IMG/VR virus record: IMGVR_UViG_3300050821_001742
Span: 1 to 56,337 of that record
Source of the DNA: a virus
Strand: one strand, 5' to 3'
DNA length: 56,337 nt
Shown here piece by piece: positions 16,801-24,996 of this stretch. Both the position numbers and the translations under genes were made by a program. The number at the start of each line of letters is the position of its first letter. The stretch's first letter is position 1. The notes below the pieces were generated by a model. The model worked only from the letters and a program-made list of their open reading frames with translations, searched no databases and had not been told where the DNA came from.

Positions 16801-16949
16801 CGTCGGAAATCAGCAAACCGAGGCTTTCGAGCTTTGCCACCGTCAGCACGCTTGGCTTTATGCTCAGGCTTGTGCAGTCCAGCCAATGGGTCATAAGCGA
16901 TCAACCGCTTGAACCTCTCCGCTGCCGTGCTCTGTGGATGATGCTTCAT
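13890..16949 (-). CDS. large internal virion (ejection) protein
   Basis: 1019 residues, mostly helical with Ala/Gln-rich and low-complexity parts, as in ejection proteins stored in podovirus heads. The N-terminus has the shared Gly-Gly motif (RADGGKA near 36, RAEGGRVHMADGG near 112). Two homologous segments of about 100 residues begin near 639 and 784; both start with ATPEE, contain a RQ..WQK core and end after an AINEF/SINDF-like helix. A hydrophobic Gly-rich segment near 930-960 could insert in a membrane. Start is the ATG fused to the upstream stop. Confidence 0.6.
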   Translation of the reverse strand: MKHHPQSTAAERFKRLIAYDPLAGLHKPEHKAKRADGGKARKPRFADFRRSEDIEDRRNDKTPVVPQGAGYVREPWQSEQIAATNDDNPLAKGLGIQDIYNKRAEGGRVHMADGGSPNPFDDFDNQHTSAPASNPFDDFDTPAKTAPSGGIASYLPKAITDVPHEMYQAGAEQIGNIKNAWNERHARHEAQAAKDSGPNASFFDPGAMVNSLNDVADTGKMVLGAASIIPSTLIAGPARSLIGHPLADAEHLVGSIINPQQAAKDNPEQMYQTAKGDVDTALSAARPRGFTPRGPISTPAPVAPGTVANTQAADEFGIKLSRGQATGDLDTIRYEDMAARGAYGPEAQKKAADFFQKQFEDTQAGGQAVGQQTARMAPVVDTPADAASTVGSEVSDRAAQARALQTQTEQQAATEAESQRGILSDQNRALSDAIRGSSLPIANPTEAGEVVGANVRQAAAENRAEFQARYREFGELPGEFRADAVRGLGTRVRNEIGGGDNPIIIDDQLTPAASRAIQALDDMSAPRIQNRASPHAEPNPDEITGVNLRGIDQMRKKLVAYYQAARTNPTDARAVQGIIHGFDGQVERAITEGLFSGDPRALEALQEARASYSRYRRTFSPQGAGDDVGTAMRRIVERNATPEETANMIIGSGKIGNSGLPVRIADRLENVLGADSDSWSALRQAMWQKASQVRNSAGVVDPAKSAQSINDFTGTTLAQRMFTQQERAAMRAHAQGIQDLDRNIEQLPATRTAERTRQAYQDTFGGADLGGAPKAVFQKMVQGTATPEEIANGVFKVLGAGNPGHVTRALQAIERIVGPNSDAMGAIRQGVWQKLTQAAAGKDQPGAQKAMQAINEFLNGSGKTIAEQLYSPSELALMDRYQKALKLTIIPKYARTNSDTAPALLAAVRKYAGMVGSALGVVGLGGAEGGLSGYAVSKLLDKGGEKFLAARQSKKLENSLNNVVPPPVKPTSPPSVKSARILPLSVQPGYRGPGLSALQGPVPAGADEKQKRPGGIGHA

Positions 16950-18730
16950 CACTGGCCCAAATATTGACGGGACGCGCCGACACCGTATTTCTGATCGAAT
17001 GCGGGTGCCAATTCAGGATTAGCTTTCAGCTTTGCAACCGCCGCATCCGGTGCCTTTGGCTTTTCATAGGTTGGCTCTACATCCTTGGAAACGGCATCAA
17101 TCGCCTTTTTGGTGGATGGCAACAGATACTTGTCGAAATCCTTCCTGTAGGTACCACTCTCGTATTGTTGACGGAGGCCCTTCATCTGGCCACCCATAAG
17201 CTTGGTGAACTGATCGAAGATGCCAAAAAGCTGATCCGGCGAATCAGCATTACGAGCCCGGTTGGACATTTCATCACGATCTTGGAGCGCTGTCTGACCT
17301 CCAACAATCGTCTTGGCAATTTCCGAACTGACCGCCTGCTTGATCGAATCGAAGTTCGTCGTTAACGGAGAACCCGTCATCTCCCGGTATTTGTTCACCA
17401 AGGAATTGACGATTGGGATTTGTCCATTTTTCAGAGCCGCCGCCGCTTGACGCAGCGTATCCAAATGGTCCGTGGCCACATTGAGGGAGCGAACCGTTCT
17501 AGCCTCAGGTCCACCTACAAAATTGTTGTATGCGCGCTGTGATGCCGCGTAGTTCTGTTCGTTGAAATCCTTGTTGTACCGTTTGGCATCAGCGACCGCC
17601 GCCCCTCTCACGCCACCGCGCGTAGGCAGATCGGACGGGCTTTCTTCATAGTCCCCGATCATCTTAGCCCGCGCCGCTCTTGCTGGCGGAACGCTCTTTA
17701 GAAATTCGTCGCCAGTCGCATCAGGATTAGCGGCTGTCGGTGCCGTTGAAGGTGGCGTCGGGGACGTACTAGCCGCGATCGGCTTTCCAGACGAATCCGT
17801 GATTACCTTTTTGTTCGGATCCACCCATCCATAGGTCTTTTTGGCCAAACCAGTGTCTGGATCAACAGCCTCGCTGATGACGCTCCAAGACGGTTTGTAT
17901 TCCTTTTCCTCAACCGCCTTGTTGTGCCGGATATTCTCGCCCAAGGTATCGGTCTTGAGTTTCATTTCCTCCGCATGCTGCTGGGCCTCACGAGACAGTT
18001 TCGCGGCTTCCTCAGCCACTTTGCGATCGCGCTCCTCACCAGCACCATATGATGACATCCCGGCTAAGCCACCTTCGCCGATCGCATTACCGAGATTCGG
18101 CGATCGAGACGCCAGCATTCCGAGCCCTGCGGCCAACAACCCAGAGCGGGCGTTGTGGGACATGTTAAACAGCCCCAGACCGCCGCCGTTATCAGTGGGT
18201 GGTTGGCTGACAGGCTGCCAAGTCGCTCCCATCGGATTGGTGGTCGGCGCCGCAGATCCAACACCCGGCGCAAATGCCATGGCTGAACCATCCGCAGCGC
18301 CTGTGGGAGCCCCGCTGGGCTTGCCCGTGATCTCAGGCGGCAAAGGCTCGTCATCATCATTAGACGCAGCAGGAGCCACGCCAGAGCCCGGCAACGGGTT
18401 GCCTGCGCGCCAGTCATCCACTGCGGCTTGATCCGGCATCCGATACGGCTGATCCGGGTTCCATACCGGCGCCGCCGCAACGCCTTGATTTGGCGTTTCC
18501 GCAACCGGCGTTTGAACGCCTTGACCTTTACGCAGCATATCATACGCAATTGCCCTGTTCTGGTCTCCAAATGGATCGTCTGGTGCGCCACCATCGGCAT
18601 ATTCAGCTACACCACCGCGGGCGAATCCCTCGCCGTAATCCGCAGCGCTCAACCCTGGCAATGGACTAGAACTGGAACCGCCATAGGAATCCGTCAGGAC
18701 ATTACCGCCGCCATATGACGGGCCACTCAA
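16949..18730 (-). CDS. ejection-type virion protein; downstream part of an amber-split frame
   Basis: 593 residues if started at the TTG at 18730, which has no convincing ribosome site. The same frame is open upstream through 18877 to an in-frame TAG at 18880-18878, which is the stop of the neighbouring gene, and no ATG or GTG occurs in those 49 codons. The first Met is near 18550. Content is Gly/Pro/Ser-rich at the N-terminus with the motif ARGGVAEYADGG, then a helical region. Read-through of the TAG would give a 947-residue protein. Otherwise this is a broken or poorly initiated gene. Confidence 0.55.
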   Translation of the reverse strand: MSGPSYGGGNVLTDSYGGSSSSPLPGLSAADYGEGFARGGVAEYADGGAPDDPFGDQNRAIAYDMLRKGQGVQTPVAETPNQGVAAAPVWNPDQPYRMPDQAAVDDWRAGNPLPGSGVAPAASNDDDEPLPPEITGKPSGAPTGAADGSAMAFAPGVGSAAPTTNPMGATWQPVSQPPTDNGGGLGLFNMSHNARSGLLAAGLGMLASRSPNLGNAIGEGGLAGMSSYGAGEERDRKVAEEAAKLSREAQQHAEEMKLKTDTLGENIRHNKAVEEKEYKPSWSVISEAVDPDTGLAKKTYGWVDPNKKVITDSSGKPIAASTSPTPPSTAPTAANPDATGDEFLKSVPPARAARAKMIGDYEESPSDLPTRGGVRGAAVADAKRYNKDFNEQNYAASQRAYNNFVGGPEARTVRSLNVATDHLDTLRQAAAALKNGQIPIVNSLVNKYREMTGSPLTTNFDSIKQAVSSEIAKTIVGGQTALQDRDEMSNRARNADSPDQLFGIFDQFTKLMGGQMKGLRQQYESGTYRKDFDKYLLPSTKKAIDAVSKDVEPTYEKPKAPDAAVAKLKANPELAPAFDQKYGVGASRQYLGQ

Positions 18731-18877
18731 TAGCCCGTTGGAATCCTTGTTATTCGCCGCAATGATCTTGGAATAATCGAACGTCGGAGCGGTATTGCTC
18801 GGCGCCCCTGGAGCGCTACCGGCATGAGGCGCGGCATTCCCAAGGCTGATTTGGGGGATCCATGACGGTGCATTGCC

Positions 18878-18880
18878 CTA
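18878..18880 (-). other. in-frame amber codon between two ejection-protein frames
   Basis: The TAG ends the 304-residue frame starting at 19792. The following 642 sense codons, down to 16949, are in the same frame. TAG is an ordinary stop elsewhere in this window (for example at 29583), so general recoding is not suggested. Leaky read-through or a recent nonsense mutation are the options. Confidence 0.8.
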
Positions 18881-19792
18881 AGGCGATTTGGCGACACCGC
18901 CGCCATCGAAATGCTGGACATCGCCAAGGCTGACACGGCCACCGCGGGCCAGGAACGAAGCCGCCGCCAAGCCCAGTCCCGCATACTGGGAAAGCTGATT
19001 CGGGGCTGGCGCTGTCGTCTGGCCGGTCGAACTGGAGCCCAAGCCAGGCCCCACCCCGGTATCAAGCCCAGCCAGCCATTGTGTCTGCTGGTACGGATAG
19101 GCCTGCTGCTGGGAATACGCGGCCTGATTCGCGGCATCAATCTGCTGTTGGGTCTGCTGCTGTACGGTGCCTGCCCCAAGCTGAGCTCCAGCGCCGGTCA
19201 ATGCCGCATTCTGTCCAGCCAACCCAAAGTTTGCGATCGATCCGGCCGCAGCCAAGGGATTCTGCTGGAATTGCTGTCCAGCCGTAGCCAGCCCCTGCTG
19301 GTATGAATTGCTGTAGAGCCCAGCGATAACTGGAGCCTGAGAAAGCGCCTCCTGTCCGGCAAGATTGGCCTGCGCCACTCCGACACGGTTTCCACCCAGC
19401 GCACCTTGGGAAATGGCATTCCCTGTCAGTTGCTGCTGCTGCTGCGCGTTCTGATTATTGAATTGCGCCTGCGTCACATCAATGACGTTCTGCGTATAGG
19501 GATTCTGATATTGCTGGATCTGTGCGGCAGTAAGCGGATTAGCAGCACCCGCCGCCAACCCAAGCGCCTGATTGATTGCCGGCTGAGCCTGCCCAGAGGC
19601 AGCGTTGATGCCCGATATACCCGCCTGCTGCTGGGAATTGATCGGGGCGGTTAGTTCGCCCGTATAGGCCTGATAGGGAGTAGCAGCGACGCCTTGAGCG
19701 CGATCAAGAAGGGCCTGATAGGCGGATGTAGCCTGCGGAGCGGCTGAGGTAGTGCTTGAGCTTGTTGAAGTGTTGGACCCCTTTCCACACAT
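18878..19792 (-). CDS. Gln/Ala-rich internal virion protein (gp14-like)
   Basis: 304 residues, very rich in Gln, Ala, Gly and Asn with long helical Gln runs, like small internal core proteins of podoviruses. The N-terminus MCGKGS is followed by a Ser/Thr stretch. The C-terminus carries ARGGRV and FDGGGVA. The first bases of the gene are repeated at the start of the adjacent HNH gene. The frame continues past its TAG into the next gene. Confidence 0.55.
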   Translation of the reverse strand: MCGKGSNTSTSSSTTSAAPQATSAYQALLDRAQGVAATPYQAYTGELTAPINSQQQAGISGINAASGQAQPAINQALGLAAGAANPLTAAQIQQYQNPYTQNVIDVTQAQFNNQNAQQQQQLTGNAISQGALGGNRVGVAQANLAGQEALSQAPVIAGLYSNSYQQGLATAGQQFQQNPLAAAGSIANFGLAGQNAALTGAGAQLGAGTVQQQTQQQIDAANQAAYSQQQAYPYQQTQWLAGLDTGVGPGLGSSSTGQTTAPAPNQLSQYAGLGLAAASFLARGGRVSLGDVQHFDGGGVAKSP

Positions 19793-20314
19793 TTAAGCCC
19801 CCGAAGAATGAAATTCACCATGCAATTCCTTTGCTTTGGCGAGATAGGCTAAATGGGCCGAAAATGGATCGTCGAAGAAGCCGACATGATGTCTCTTCCC
19901 GTGCTTGACCACTAAAGCAATAAATTTACCTCTCTGTTTGCTGAACTGTACTCCTTTGTATCCCGAGGTATTGTCTTGCCGCAGCCCGCAATTAGCATGA
20001 TTTTGCGAGTGAGAAGCCTCCCTCAGGTTGGCTAATCGATTGTCATCCCTGACTCGGTTGATGTGGTCAATTTCATCTCTCGGCCATACGCCCTGCGACA
20101 GGAGCCAAGCTAATCGATGGGCCAAATAATAATGGCCATCAACCTTAATCCGCCAATGCCCGCTGCTAGTATATCCACCAGCTCTTTTGCCGATTGGTGA
20201 TCGATCACTGAGCTTGACCTTCCACCGAAAAATTCCGGTCTCTGGCTCATAAGAGATAACTTCATTTACACGGTCGAAATCTAGTCCGTATTTGCCATCT
20301 CTAATCCCACACAT
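19793..20314 (-). CDS. HNH homing endonuclease with AP2 domain
   Basis: 173 residues. Core HNH at 65-106 (AHRLAW, then IDHIN, DDNRLANLR, then SQN) and an AP2-type DNA-binding domain at 114-168 (SGYKGV through a terminal KELHGEF helix). It cuts one specific site to spread itself. Its stop is immediately followed by the ATG of the ejection-protein gene, and both genes begin with the same eight bases ATGTGTGG, suggesting it inserted at that start codon. Paralogous to the genes at 35073 and 46484. Confidence 0.85.
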   Translation of the reverse strand: MCGIRDGKYGLDFDRVNEVISYEPETGIFRWKVKLSDRSPIGKRAGGYTSSGHWRIKVDGHYYLAHRLAWLLSQGVWPRDEIDHINRVRDDNRLANLREASHSQNHANCGLRQDNTSGYKGVQFSKQRGKFIALVVKHGKRHHVGFFDDPFSAHLAYLAKAKELHGEFHSSGA

Positions 20315-20346
20315 AAGGAACCGTCCTTATAGCAGGTAGGGAAATG

Positions 20347-20964
20347 CTATCCCCGGTGCCGTGCTGATGATTTGGCCAAATATGCCTGATGGCGCTCTCT
20401 CTTTTGTCGTTTATCATCTTGAATATCTTTTGGAAAGGGCGTTTTCCAAAAGTCTTCGTTGGTCAAGTCGTTACCGTTGATCCATTTCGGGTTAACCACG
20501 AAATACGCCCCCGCCGGATAACCGAGGATCTTGCGGTAAAGCCTGACCTTCCCAGCCATCCGGTTATTCGTAATGATGCCTATGACTAGCGGCACCCCGA
20601 TATCATCGGAGCATTTCTTGGCGAAGTTCACCAAAGCCTCGGCGTGAGGCATATCCGGCCCGTTGAACTTCCGCCGAAACGGCCTGCGCACGTAAGAAAA
20701 AAGCTCCTCCAGATGCGTCTCCTCACTTGACCAAAAGCTTGTCATCACAATCATGATGATGGCCTCAAGCGAGCCAGGTGCCCCGATTAGCCCGATAATC
20801 CCACCTTCTCGGTTGAAGGCGCGATTCAGCATCGCTTTCACCTTCTCCTCGGACATTGATACCAAGCCGTTCTCGGCATGAATCTCCCGGCACATCTCCA
20901 TGATTTCAGCCTCCTCGGACTTGGAGGCGAGGCGGACGATCGGCGCAGGGACGGTGGTCAGCAT
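20347..20964 (-). CDS. GNAT-like acetyltransferase
   Basis: 205 residues with a GNAT plan: an N-terminal strand and helices, a beta region with GGIIGLIG (residues 54-61), the strand EELFSYVRRPFR that precedes the acetyl-CoA loop, a long helix with Ala and Cys, and a C-terminal YRKILGY segment. The classical Q/RxxGxG/A loop is not obvious, so activity is uncertain. Substrate unknown. Such genes occur among virion genes of podoviruses. Confidence 0.55.
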   Translation of the reverse strand: MLTTVPAPIVRLASKSEEAEIMEMCREIHAENGLVSMSEEKVKAMLNRAFNREGGIIGLIGAPGSLEAIIMIVMTSFWSSEETHLEELFSYVRRPFRRKFNGPDMPHAEALVNFAKKCSDDIGVPLVIGIITNNRMAGKVRLYRKILGYPAGAYFVVNPKWINGNDLTNEDFWKTPFPKDIQDDKRQKRERHQAYLAKSSARHRG

Positions 20965-21206
20965 CAATTCATGTCCAAGGCATCAGGCTTGCTAGTTTGC
21001 TGCGCAATGATCTTTGCCAAGGAATCATGAAGTTGCTGAGCGCACAGCAAGTCCATGCGGAGGTTGGCCGTGATGGTTTCGGCGAGTTCAACCTTGCCAT
21101 CTTTGGTCGGAAGAAAGTTTGCTGTACTGAACGCAAAATTGCAAACGCCATTACCAAAACCTGAGACCGCAACACTATTCACGAATACGACTGGGACTTC
21201 TGCCAT
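20964..21206 (-). CDS. conserved small phage protein
   Basis: 80 residues. A beta-rich first half with Gly-Asn is followed by an amphipathic helix (LRMDLLCAQQLHDSL). AGGA lies seven bases before the ATG. Likely a minor virion or assembly protein because of its position next to the tail hub. No named family. Confidence 0.5.
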   Translation of the reverse strand: MAEVPVVFVNSVAVSGFGNGVCNFAFSTANFLPTKDGKVELAETITANLRMDLLCAQQLHDSLAKIIAQQTSKPDALDMN

Positions 21207-21209
21207 AGG

Positions 21210-21740
21210 TTAATCCTGTGCTGGAGGGTCAAGATGTTTTAGCGTGTGGATATGTTTCTGACGCTCTGAAGTCTGCCAAGCATCAAGGATTTTGTGCCCG
21301 GTGTCTAGATCGCCCCATCGGTCCTTGATATCCGATGGGTCCACGACCCACTCACCATCAGCCGCATAAATCGGAACTTTGCCACCAGAGGCACGCTTGA
21401 CAGGGTCAGCTTTAGAACCCTCCTCATGAGCTTTTGCGCTTTTAGGAAACATCTTCGCCAAGTGCTTAAACCCAGCCAATGTATTGCCTTCTCCGAGAGC
21501 ACTGCACAAATCCGATGTGAGTACGTATGCACCATCAGGCACATGCATTGGCCTTTTGTCAGCTCGCCCACCGGTATCACCGATGATTGGTCCTACATGC
21601 ACCTTACCGCCATCTTTGCGCGCTTTTCGTTTCACCGAATATGCGATCGCAAGGGCCTGATCCTGAGGTTTTCCGGCCGCAATCTCAGCCTTGAGGTTGC
21701 GAACAAAGGCAGGTTTCGAGGCTGATTTTTCCAGGGGCAT
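21210..21740 (-). CDS. virion-module protein with repeated Gly-Gly motifs
   Basis: 176 residues. Residues 15-36 carry the pattern AGKPQDQALAIAYSVKR, seen in several phage structural proteins. RKDGGKV (about 37) and RASGGKV (about 121) are copies of the shared basic Gly-Gly motif, and the second is followed by PIYAADGEWVVDP. Probably an internal or tail-associated protein. No obvious ribosome site before the ATG. Confidence 0.5.
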   Translation of the reverse strand: MPLEKSASKPAFVRNLKAEIAAGKPQDQALAIAYSVKRKARKDGGKVHVGPIIGDTGGRADKRPMHVPDGAYVLTSDLCSALGEGNTLAGFKHLAKMFPKSAKAHEEGSKADPVKRASGGKVPIYAADGEWVVDPSDIKDRWGDLDTGHKILDAWQTSERQKHIHTLKHLDPPAQD

Positions 21741-21746
21741 GAGCGC

Positions 21747-21995
21747 TCAGTTGTTGTAAAACGGTATCTTGCCTATCGTTCCATCAGGAAGGGTTATACC
21801 AACATAGCCTGCAGGGGTAGCAGGAAGTGCACTAGCCGCGCCAGAGGTGGCCGAAGTTGTCTTGCCACCGAACTGAATGAACGCTTTCTGAAGCGCCTGG
21901 ATGATCAAACCTAGGTATCGGACACCGCTCTGCTGAGTGGTGTTGAGATCCTTGAGGCCTTGCGAAGCTGCATCACCGCCTAATTCATCAGCCAT
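21747..21995 (-). CDS. small tail-associated protein
   Basis: 82 residues. An amphipathic helix in the first half is followed by an Ala/Ser/Thr linker and a short beta C-terminus ending in aromatic residues. It starts within the stop of the hub-protein gene. Function inferred from position only. Confidence 0.45.
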   Translation of the reverse strand: MADELGGDAASQGLKDLNTTQQSGVRYLGLIIQALQKAFIQFGGKTTSATSGAASALPATPAGYVGITLPDGTIGKIPFYNN

Positions 21996-24049
21996 TATCG
22001 CCGTCCATCTGGTCTATAGCGATATCGGATATATCCCAATCTGGAGAAACTACCAAGATCCGATCCAGAGCATGTAATGCTCATCAATCCACCGCGGAAT
22101 CGAGTCGTGATAAATTCTGTAGATTGCGTAATCGTATATGGTCCGTATGCGACAGGTGGGTCACCGGAGTAGTTCGTGACGTTGAACGTCATTTGGATTT
22201 GTGCGGTTTGCGGACCTCCACTCGTGCCCCACCTCCAATCCGGTTGGATCCGATCAACGAAGGCGTATTCCTCGCCTTCTGCGATACGGAAATAACCTGT
22301 AGTCCAAGACCAAACCAACGGCTGCCCTGCTGCATCCGGGCTGGTTTCGTGCTGGTAAATTACGCCTCCAGACACCGCCCCGATCGGCGGTCCCAGAACA
22401 GTTTGATCAATCCAAGCCGAGCGCGGCAATAACCCGTAATCCCAAGGTGCTCCCGGTTCGGTAATATTCATCTTCACATACAAATCGTTCTCGCCGCTTA
22501 CACTGGCATTTGACGGGAATGCCCATCCAACCTCGTTGAATGGCGTATTTGGCATCGCGCGAACGTTGTGAATGAACGCCGTATTGAGGTTCTGAAACAC
22601 GAAATCCCAGACTGGGCATGGGATCACCTGAACCCCACTTCCAGTATAGGAATAGAAGTTGGATTTTCCCATCCAATAGACGCCGCCACGGAGTTGCATC
22701 GCCGCATGGCTTGAGGCCAGTCCAGCACCAGCCCCGATCTTATTGAACCCGTAAGTATTCGGATAGCCAATGTAATTCATCGCCCAGAGGTCAAGGTCAG
22801 TCCAGATCAGGTTCTGATTGGAAACCGCCATCCCACCTACGCACATGGATCCAATGGGGATACGGAAGTTTCCGGCTTGTGTTGTCGTAAGGGCTTGCCA
22901 CTGGAAGAAGTTTCCGACATCGCACCATGCCACCAGCATGGGATCCTGCTGGATGCCGATTCCGCCGCCGATTGTCTCATCAACGGTTGATCCGAATGCG
23001 ATCAGGATTTGCTGAGATGTGGAAACAAAAATACCCCGGTTGAACACAGGTCCAGACGTAATCAGCGATGCATTCGTGAAACCGCCCGATGGATCCCAAT
23101 AGTAGATACCGCCATTCTCCGGGCACGCCAGCGCGATCTGGCCCCAGTTATCCGACGTATAGTCGGTTGCGGTTATCTCAGTTCCGGTTTGATTGGGCGG
23201 GACAACACCCGTTCCGTATCCGCCAAGCCCATACCCACCAAGACCATAGCCAACTCCAATCGGAGGCGGTCCTATCGCGATGTAATACAGTAACTCCGCA
23301 TTGCCACCGTTCATAGAAAACGAACTGCCAGCATTCGCACGAGTAGAAGCCGTAATCGTGAATTGATTTACATCGATTACCGAACTGACGGTATAGGCTC
23401 CCAAAATGGTGACATTGTTTCCACTCGTTGCAATCGGAAACACGACCGTTACGCCAGCCGCTGCTATGCCATGAGCGGTAAGCGCCACCGTGACGATTGA
23501 ACTTCCATTCGTGGTGGTGAACAATGGCACCATGCCGGCGTTGTTGACGCTAGCCGTGGCATTTTTCTTTGCGGTGATTGTGTAGGAGTGAATCCCTACG
23601 ACCGTCGTAATCGAATAGATACCCGACAGGATCAACCCGCCAATTGAAATCGGCGTATTGAATAGAACCGAATCGTTTATCGTGACGTTGGAAATGTTGG
23701 GATCAATCACCGTGACGGTTGGCGTGTTGATGATCGTCGTGAAGTTCGGCGCAAAATCTGATTTTAGCGTCTGTGGTGTAATGTCCTGAAGTGAACCACT
23801 CGTGATCACATCCAAACTTGTCGTGGTGCCCACAAGCAGATGATTGACCGCGTTGAGATCCGCCCATGCGTGTAGATCGCGTGGAACTCCAGAAACGGCC
23901 GATACGAAGAACTGCAGCCAGCCACCTAGCTTCTGCGCCAGCGAATCTCTAAAGCGGATCAGTTGTGATTGGGCATAGCCTGCCTCTAGGAGCGTCGGTG
24001 TACGCTCAACATTAATGCCGGGAATGAGTTTTACTGAGCCGAAGGGCAT
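21995..24049 (-). CDS. P22 gp10-like tail hub/packaged-DNA stabilisation protein
   Basis: 684 residues, beta-rich. The opening pattern (MPFGSVKLIPGINVERTPT, then SQLIRFRDS and KLGGW) is typical of the podovirus tail-hub family that closes the portal and binds tail needle and spikes. Long Thr/Val repeats at about 120-240 look like inserted beta sandwiches. It lies between the collar protein and small tail genes. One base separates it from the upstream stop. Confidence 0.65.
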   Translation of the reverse strand: MPFGSVKLIPGINVERTPTLLEAGYAQSQLIRFRDSLAQKLGGWLQFFVSAVSGVPRDLHAWADLNAVNHLLVGTTTSLDVITSGSLQDITPQTLKSDFAPNFTTIINTPTVTVIDPNISNVTINDSVLFNTPISIGGLILSGIYSITTVVGIHSYTITAKKNATASVNNAGMVPLFTTTNGSSIVTVALTAHGIAAAGVTVVFPIATSGNNVTILGAYTVSSVIDVNQFTITASTRANAGSSFSMNGGNAELLYYIAIGPPPIGVGYGLGGYGLGGYGTGVVPPNQTGTEITATDYTSDNWGQIALACPENGGIYYWDPSGGFTNASLITSGPVFNRGIFVSTSQQILIAFGSTVDETIGGGIGIQQDPMLVAWCDVGNFFQWQALTTTQAGNFRIPIGSMCVGGMAVSNQNLIWTDLDLWAMNYIGYPNTYGFNKIGAGAGLASSHAAMQLRGGVYWMGKSNFYSYTGSGVQVIPCPVWDFVFQNLNTAFIHNVRAMPNTPFNEVGWAFPSNASVSGENDLYVKMNITEPGAPWDYGLLPRSAWIDQTVLGPPIGAVSGGVIYQHETSPDAAGQPLVWSWTTGYFRIAEGEEYAFVDRIQPDWRWGTSGGPQTAQIQMTFNVTNYSGDPPVAYGPYTITQSTEFITTRFRGGLMSITCSGSDLGSFSRLGYIRYRYRPDGRR

Positions 24050-24050
24050 T

Positions 24051-24995
24051 TCACCCAGCCCGGATCATGCAGATCCCAGAGATTTGCGTAGGAGGCATGT
24101 TTTGCGAATTGCCCGCACCCGCCGTCTGGCTGGCAAAATTGATGTTGTGGTTATGCTGTTGAAGTGGGAATCCGGTTACTTGCGTGTTTAGGTTAATAGC
24201 ACTTGAAGGGGTAGTAAACGAGGCTCCGCTTGTCCCAGTTGCAGATCCACTACCTACTATAACACTAGGTAGACCGTGGTCGTGAGGTTGATTATCTGCG
24301 CCAGAAACTCCAACCACACTGTGAGAGTGAGTAAAAAGATTCTGATCTCCACCCGTTGATAAAACAACGTCGCCGTTAATGCCGGATACTGCCGTGGTGA
24401 TACGCCCAGTCCCTCCGTTGAGATAGAATCGGGCTCGGCCGCGCAAGTCAGGAAGCGTGGTTCCTCCAAGAATTCCGACCAAATACGGGTATGTTCCGCC
24501 ACTGAACGTTGAGCCGTCGCAATTTAGATAAGGTGGCACCGTGCAATTAGATACCCACGACGGAACAGCAGTCCCGGCATAATCCAGATACGACCCGATA
24601 CGACCGAGATTTCGGAAAAAAACACTATTACCGTTTACCTGAATATCGGTGATCTCAGCGGGAGGGACCGATATAACATTGGTACCAGTCCCGGCCGCCA
24701 CAAGCAGAGGAAAGGTACCTTGGGTCAAATTGTAAATAGACCACCAGCCTTGAATGTTTGCAGGAAAATTTATGCTGGTCGGACTTGATAGAGTTCCGGT
24801 TATGCTCAGCGTGCCATTGGCGAGTTGCGTTGGCGTAAGAGCATTTCCACCAGCCGATACCGCAATCGATGAGACCCCGCCCAATATCGTATCAAGCAGC
24901 CCGAAGTTTCCATTATTTGGAACATCCCACGTTCCAACATCCGAGCCTCGGGTTGGTTGAGCAAGACCACGATTAACCGTTACCGGATCTACCAT
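24051..24995 (-). CDS. tail-collar domain fibre protein
   Basis: 314 residues. The C-terminal part has the phage tail-collar pattern: a Leu-Asn-Cys-Asp-Gly start, TLPDLRGRARF near 185-195, then His-rich repeats with HSH, HDHG and QHNHN, and a terminal QISGICMIRAG. Those His residues usually bind iron along the fibre axis. The N-terminal 130 residues would anchor to the tail. Probably involved in host contact. Confidence 0.75.
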   Translation of the reverse strand: MVDPVTVNRGLAQPTRGSDVGTWDVPNNGNFGLLDTILGGVSSIAVSAGGNALTPTQLANGTLSITGTLSSPTSINFPANIQGWWSIYNLTQGTFPLLVAAGTGTNVISVPPAEITDIQVNGNSVFFRNLGRIGSYLDYAGTAVPSWVSNCTVPPYLNCDGSTFSGGTYPYLVGILGGTTLPDLRGRARFYLNGGTGRITTAVSGINGDVVLSTGGDQNLFTHSHSVVGVSGADNQPHDHGLPSVIVGSGSATGTSGASFTTPSSAINLNTQVTGFPLQQHNHNINFASQTAGAGNSQNMPPTQISGICMIRAG

Positions 24996-24996
24996 T

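Noticed and set aside
18727-19179. 150-codon Arg/Ser-rich minus frame overlapping the amber site
   Set aside because: Composition (Arg, Ser, Pro) is typical of a shadow of Gln/Ala-rich coding sequence, and it has no start signal.
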